Shown piece after piece: positions 43,250-46,274 of a DNA stretch of 46,274 nucleotides; position 1 is the stretch's first letter; every line of letters begins with the position of its first letter. Source of the stretch: an uncultured Phocaeicola sp. (GTDB taxonomy: Bacteria; Bacteroidota; Bacteroidia; Bacteroidales; Bacteroidaceae); NCBI GenBank assembly GCA_944321015.1, contig CALUJS010000020.1:1-46274 (forward strand), given 5' to 3'. The position numbers and the translations under genes were made by a program. Below the pieces are notes generated by a model. It did no database searches. It saw only the letters and a list, made by a program, of their open reading frames with translations, and was not told the DNA's origin.

Positions 43250-43282
43250 GATGATAGGTGTGTATATAGTTGGGAATATGGG

Positions 43283-43843
43283 TTATTTTGTCTCTTGTCG
43301 GTCGGCCTCATGCTTCTCCGGGTCATAGAGCATGGCCGTGCAGATGCAGTAACGGCGGCCGGTGCGTTCCAGCACGTCGTGGTTGCAGCAGCCTTCGCAT
43401 CCTTTCCAGAACGCATCGTCGTCGGTCAGTTCGGCGAAGGGCACGGGCACATAGCCCAGCTCGGTGTTGATTTTCATGACGGCGCCGCCGCTGGTGAGGC
43501 CGAACAGCTTGGCGTGGGGCCAGCGCAGGCGCGACAGGGTGAAGGCGGCGCGCTTGATGCGTTTGGCCAGTCCCTGGCCGCGGAATTTCTCCACGACGAT
43601 GAGGCCCGAATTGGCCACATACTGCTTGTTGCCCCAGCTCTCGATGTAGCAGAATCCGGCAAACTCGTCGCCTTTCAGGGCGATGATGGCTTTGCCTTCC
43701 TTCATCTTCTGCGCCACATATTCGTGGCTGCGCTTGGCAATGCCCGTGCCGCGCACCTTGGCAGCGGCGGTGATGGTTTCCAATATTGTGTCGACGTAGA
43801 CCTCATGTGAGGCGTCGGCAACCATAACATCTATTTCGTTCAT
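43283..43843 (-). CDS. GNAT acyltransferase, probable N-acylglutamate synthase of arginine synthesis
   Basis: A 186-residue GNAT-fold protein. The acyl-CoA-binding signature is 'VVEKFRGQGLAKRIKRAAF' (about 83-101, Arg88-Gly-Gln-Gly), preceded by 'GDEFAGFCYIE'. The C-terminal part is cysteine-rich: Cys149, Cys152, Cys153, Cys166 and Cys168 in 'WKGCEGCCNHDV' and 'YCICTAM', which may bind a metal. It lies between argR and argG in one operon. The pathway needs a first enzyme that acylates glutamate, and no ArgA or ArgJ is visible. From memory, the orthologue in Bacteroides thetaiotaomicron has genetic support for this step; substrate (succinyl- or acetyl-CoA) remains inference. Confidence 0.8.
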   Translation of the reverse strand: MNEIDVMVADASHEVYVDTILETITAAAKVRGTGIAKRSHEYVAQKMKEGKAIIALKGDEFAGFCYIESWGNKQYVANSGLIVVEKFRGQGLAKRIKRAAFTLSRLRWPHAKLFGLTSGGAVMKINTELGYVPVPFAELTDDDAFWKGCEGCCNHDVLERTGRRYCICTAMLYDPEKHEADRQETK

Positions 43844-43892
43844 AGTCTTTTGATGGTAAATCGCTTTGAATCTTGTTTTGTTGTCCGTCCGG

Positions 43893-44372
43893 TCAGAAAC
43901 GCACGTTGGGGATGACGCGGCGCAATGCCCTCACCACCTCCGTGCGCGTGACCCCCTCGTCGAGCACCATCATGATGGTGTCGTCGCCGGCTATGGTGCC
44001 GATGATTTCGGAGATGTTTCCGTTGTCGATGTCATAGGCTATGCTGCTTGCGTAGCCGGGACGGGTGCGTATGATGGCAATGTTGCCCGAAAAGCGGAGC
44101 GAGATGAACCCGTTGGAGATGGGCATGTTGGGGATGGGGTGAGGCTCGGACACGCGTTTGTAGAGCGTGTTGTTGGGCAGCACGTAGATGTATTTGCCCG
44201 AAGTGCTGGCCGCCTTGGCCACCTTCAGCTGCTTGAGGTCGCGCGACAGGGTGGCCTGGGTCAGCTTGTAGCCTTCGGCCTCCAGCTCCCGCAAGAGTTC
44301 TTCCTGGCTTCCGACTTCCTTGGTCGAAATGATTATTTTGATAGAGTCGAGTCTGCTTGCTTTATTTCTCAT
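43893..44372 (-). CDS. argR: arginine repressor ArgR
   Basis: A hexameric arginine-sensing repressor of 159 residues. The N-terminal winged helix (about 1-70) has 'GSQEELLRELEAEGYKLTQA' and the ArgR hallmark 'TLSRDLKQLKVAK' (41-53). The C-terminal oligomerisation and arginine-binding domain (about 90-159) has 'GTIAGDDTIMMV' with Asp130/Asp131. It heads the arg operon: argR, GNAT, argG, argC, argD. It probably represses its own operon, since an 8-bp inverted repeat lies 53 bp upstream of its start, just above the -7 box. Confidence 0.95.
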   Translation of the reverse strand: MRNKASRLDSIKIIISTKEVGSQEELLRELEAEGYKLTQATLSRDLKQLKVAKAASTSGKYIYVLPNNTLYKRVSEPHPIPNMPISNGFISLRFSGNIAIIRTRPGYASSIAYDIDNGNISEIIGTIAGDDTIMMVLDEGVTRTEVVRALRRVIPNVRF

Positions 44373-44398
44373 GACGCATATTTATTCCAAATCTGCTG

Positions 44399-44406
44399 CA
44401 AATATA
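44399..44406 (-). promoter_or_regulatory. -7 promoter box for the argR operon
   Basis: The minus strand reads TATATTTG, matching TAnnTTTG, 26 bp before the argR ATG. The candidate ArgR operator lies just upstream, covering the -33 region. Confidence 0.65.
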
Positions 44407-44425
44407 GGCATATTTTTCAATATGA

Positions 44426-44459
44426 TGCATAAATGAATGGATAATTTTATGTTTATGCA
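44426..44459. promoter_or_regulatory. candidate ArgR operator
   Basis: TGCATAAA (44426-44433) and TTTATGCA (44452-44459) form a perfect 8-bp inverted repeat with 18 bp between the arms. It lies in an AT-rich stretch 20 bp upstream of the -7 box of argR, over the -33 position. Its AT-rich palindromic character fits ARG boxes, which makes it a good autoregulatory site. It differs from the CATATG arrays, which start about 70 bp further on. Confidence 0.5.
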
Positions 44460-44531
44460 CGCGTGATATGCACTTCTCTCATCGCTTGCGGGCGGAAGAA
44501 TCCTGCGCGTGCCCGTGGCCCCGGCGGGGTC

Positions 44532-44614
44532 AATATTGACGCTTGTGAGCGGGGATATTCCCGCTCGCGAGCGCCCATATGGACGCTCCGGCCTGTCCAT
44601 ATGGAGGCGTCCGG
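44532..44614. repeat. 22-bp CATATG-family palindromic array
   Basis: Cores at 44532 (AATATT), 44554 (GATATT), 44576 (CATATG) and 44598 (CATATG), 22 bp apart; the spacer after 44554 is the perfect palindrome CGCTCGCGAGCG. It lies in the 417-bp divergent gap between argR and rhaB. The rest of that gap is accounted for by the argR promoter and operator on the left and the rhaB promoter on the right. Confidence 0.87.
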
Positions 44615-44728
44615 CCCTGTCCGGGTCTGCCGGATGGCAAAGGCGCGGATTTGTCTCCGCCGGACAGCCGTTTTGAGGAAAAACCAAATAAAATGCTAAA
44701 AAGAAGCGGCATATTAAAAATAATTCCC

Positions 44729-44736
44729 TACATTTG
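44729..44736 (+). promoter_or_regulatory. -7 promoter box for rhaB
   Basis: TACATTTG matches TAnnTTTG and lies 53 bp before the ATG at 44790. The leader would be about 45 bases, room for a regulator site or ribosome-binding region. Confidence 0.6.
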
Positions 44737-44789
44737 TTTCATTATTAACCTCTTTGTGTAACCCTGCAGTTACGATATACTTTATATAT

Positions 44790-46268
44790 ATGGAAAACAT
44801 GAATTTTTTTGCCGTCGACTTGGGCGCCACCAGCGGACGTACCATCTTGGGAACCATTGGCGGAGGGAAGATTGAGCTGACGGAGCTGACACGCTTCCCC
44901 AACAACATTGTCGAGACCGGCGGACATTTCTACTGGGATATCTACGCCCTCTATCTGGAAATCATCAAAGGCTTGAAGAAAGTTGCCCTGGAACGTATTC
45001 CCATTCATTCCATCGGCATTGACACGTGGGGCGTGGACTTTGTGATGCTGGGCAAGGACGGGGCCATCCTGCGCAATCCCTATTGCTACCGCGACCCTCA
45101 CACGACGGGCGCGCCCGAGGAGTATTTCACCCACATTCCGCGCGAACGGGTGTATGACATCACGGGCATACAAATCATGAACTTCAACTCCCTGTTCCAG
45201 CTTGCCACCCTGCGCCGCAACCGCTGTTCGGCCTTGGAGGCTGCCGACAAGATTCTCTTCATGCCCGACGCGCTTTCCTACATGCTCACGGGCGAGATGG
45301 TGACGGAATACACCATCGCTTCCACGTCGCAGATTCTCAATCCGCGCACGAAACGCTTCGAGAAGGAACTGCTCGACGTGGTGGGCGTGAAGGAAGAGCA
45401 GTTCGGCCGCTTCGTGTTCCCCGGCGAGAAAATCGGCGTGCTGAGCGAGGAAGTGCAGAAGATGACCGGACTTGGCGCGGTGCCCGTGATTGCCGTGGCC
45501 GGTCACGACACCGCTTCGGCCGTGGCAGCCGTCCCGGCGCGCAACGAGCGCTTTGCCTACCTCAGTTCGGGCACGTGGTCGCTCATGGGCATCGAGGTGA
45601 AGGACGCCATTATAAATAAGGAAAGCTATGAGCGCAATTTCACCAACGAGGGCGGCGTGGAAGGCACCACGCGCTTCCTGAAAAACATCTGCGGCATGTG
45701 GCTCTTGGAGCGTTGCCGCAAGGAGTGGGAGGCTACGGGCAACTATTCCTATACCGAGCTGATTGACGCCGCGCTGGCCGTTCCGGCATTCCGCAGTGTC
45801 ATCAATCCCGATGCTCCGTGTTTTGCCAATCCGTCGTCGATGGTGGAAGCCATACGCCGCTATTGCGAGCTGACGGGCCAGCCCCGTCCCGAGACCTATG
45901 GCGAACTGACCCGCTGCATCTTCGACAGCCTTGCCTTGCGCTATCGTCAGGTGTTCGGCTACATGCAGGCCATGGCGCCGTTCTCCATCGAGCGCCTGCA
46001 CGTCATTGGTGGCGGCTCGCGCAACAACCTGCTCAACCAGTTCACCTGCAACGCCGTGGGCGTGCCCGTCACCGCAGGTCCGTCGGAAGGCACCGCGTTG
46101 GGCAACATCATGCTGCAAGCCAAGGCGTTCGGCTTGGTGGGCACCATGCAGGAAATGCGCGACATGATAGCCTCGTCCATCGAACTGGCCGAATTCGAGC
46201 CGAAAGACGCAGCCGAATGGGAGGCCGCCTATGCGAAGTATCTCGCGCACTATCGCGAAGACATTTGA
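44790..46268 (+). CDS. rhaB: rhamnulokinase (FGGY family)
   Basis: Phosphorylates L-rhamnulose to L-rhamnulose 1-phosphate, the second step of rhamnose breakdown. The 492 residues have the FGGY-kinase N-terminal motif 'FFAVDLGATSGRTILG' (6-21), 'IGIDTWGVDFVML', the substrate segment 'PYCYRDPHT', 'VAGHDTASAVAAVP' and the C-terminal ATP-site 'HVIGGGSRNNLLNQFTCNA'. The 'GATSGR' and 'HDTASAVAAVPA' wording is specific for RhaB. I start at the ATG of 44790; a TTG at 44754 is unlikely. In Bacteroides this gene (rhaK) begins the rhamnose operon, so the isomerase and permease genes are expected just beyond the window. Confidence 0.95.
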   Translation: MENMNFFAVDLGATSGRTILGTIGGGKIELTELTRFPNNIVETGGHFYWDIYALYLEIIKGLKKVALERIPIHSIGIDTWGVDFVMLGKDGAILRNPYCYRDPHTTGAPEEYFTHIPRERVYDITGIQIMNFNSLFQLATLRRNRCSALEAADKILFMPDALSYMLTGEMVTEYTIASTSQILNPRTKRFEKELLDVVGVKEEQFGRFVFPGEKIGVLSEEVQKMTGLGAVPVIAVAGHDTASAVAAVPARNERFAYLSSGTWSLMGIEVKDAIINKESYERNFTNEGGVEGTTRFLKNICGMWLLERCRKEWEATGNYSYTELIDAALAVPAFRSVINPDAPCFANPSSMVEAIRRYCELTGQPRPETYGELTRCIFDSLALRYRQVFGYMQAMAPFSIERLHVIGGGSRNNLLNQFTCNAVGVPVTAGPSEGTALGNIMLQAKAFGLVGTMQEMRDMIASSIELAEFEPKDAAEWEAAYAKYLAHYREDI

Positions 46269-46274
46269 TATCTA

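Noticed and set aside
7371..44614. CATATG arrays as CRISPR arrays
   Set aside because: The units follow each other directly at 22 bp without unique spacers of 30 or more bases, there are only two to five units per array, and no cas gene is present.
44745..46250. 501-codon minus-strand open frame opposite rhaB
   Set aside because: The plus strand encodes a full rhamnulokinase. The antisense frame has low-complexity His/Ala/Gly-rich residues typical of shadow frames.

Overview
The window is chromosomal DNA of a GC-rich member of the Bacteroidales, most likely Bacteroidaceae. The evidence is a SusC/SusD pair, a second TonB-dependent receptor, a fimbrillin lipoprotein, DUF4491 and DUF4292 proteins, lipoproteins with a Bacteroidetes-type SxC lipobox, and many copies of the Bacteroidetes -7 promoter box TAnnTTTG close upstream of start codons. 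The gene order argD-argC-argG-GNAT-argR next to rhamnulokinase also matches what I recall from Bacteroides. I see no rRNA, tRNA, CRISPR array or complete insertion sequence.

Layout. 0.1-4.5 kb: a minus-strand operon for a ThrRS-N/uridine-kinase fusion, a cation diffusion facilitator, a fosmidomycin-resistance-type MFS exporter and the O6-methylguanine repair protein Ogt. 4.6-10.2 kb: a Na/Pi-cotransporter-like protein with eroded signature motifs, DusB, a small lipoprotein, a YbdG-like mechanosensitive channel and an Rpn-type PD-(D/E)XK protein with a GRAE-repeat tail. 10.3-17.3 kb: a nutrient-uptake locus (secreted TIM-barrel protein, SusC, unusually long SusD). 17.7-22 kb: an SpmA-SpmB fusion and YbeY, then an Lrp regulator, DUF4491 protein and a peptidase C26-M19 fusion. 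22.3-26.6 kb: an accessory surface island with an HU-like protein, a 928-residue fimbrillin and a 5'-truncated second fimbrillin. 26.7-31.2 kb: a TonB-dependent receptor with a purple-acid-phosphatase-like enzyme, then a small beta-barrel protein. 32-36.3 kb: the dut-TPR-DUF4292-EnvC operon. 36.3-44.4 kb: arginine biosynthesis (argE; argR-GNAT-argG-argC-argD) with an acyl-CoA ligase and an inserted four-helix-bundle element. The window ends in rhamnulokinase.

The most striking signal is not a gene. Eight intergenic gaps carry arrays of a 22-bp unit made of two nested palindromes: a CATATG core, two variable bases, CGCTCGCGAGCG, and two variable bases. The cores are spaced exactly 22 bp apart, there are usually four units per array, and arrays occur about every 5 kb (starts near 7384, 12627, 17521, 22190, 26562, 31761, 39378 and 44532). 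They lie between convergent, divergent and tandem genes alike. Two copies, differing at about two positions over roughly 84 bp, bracket the fimbrillin island as direct repeats. A second, unrelated tandem repeat with the same 22-bp period lies at 26319-26423. I read the CATATG arrays as a dispersed chromosomal binding-site or structural element of unknown function.
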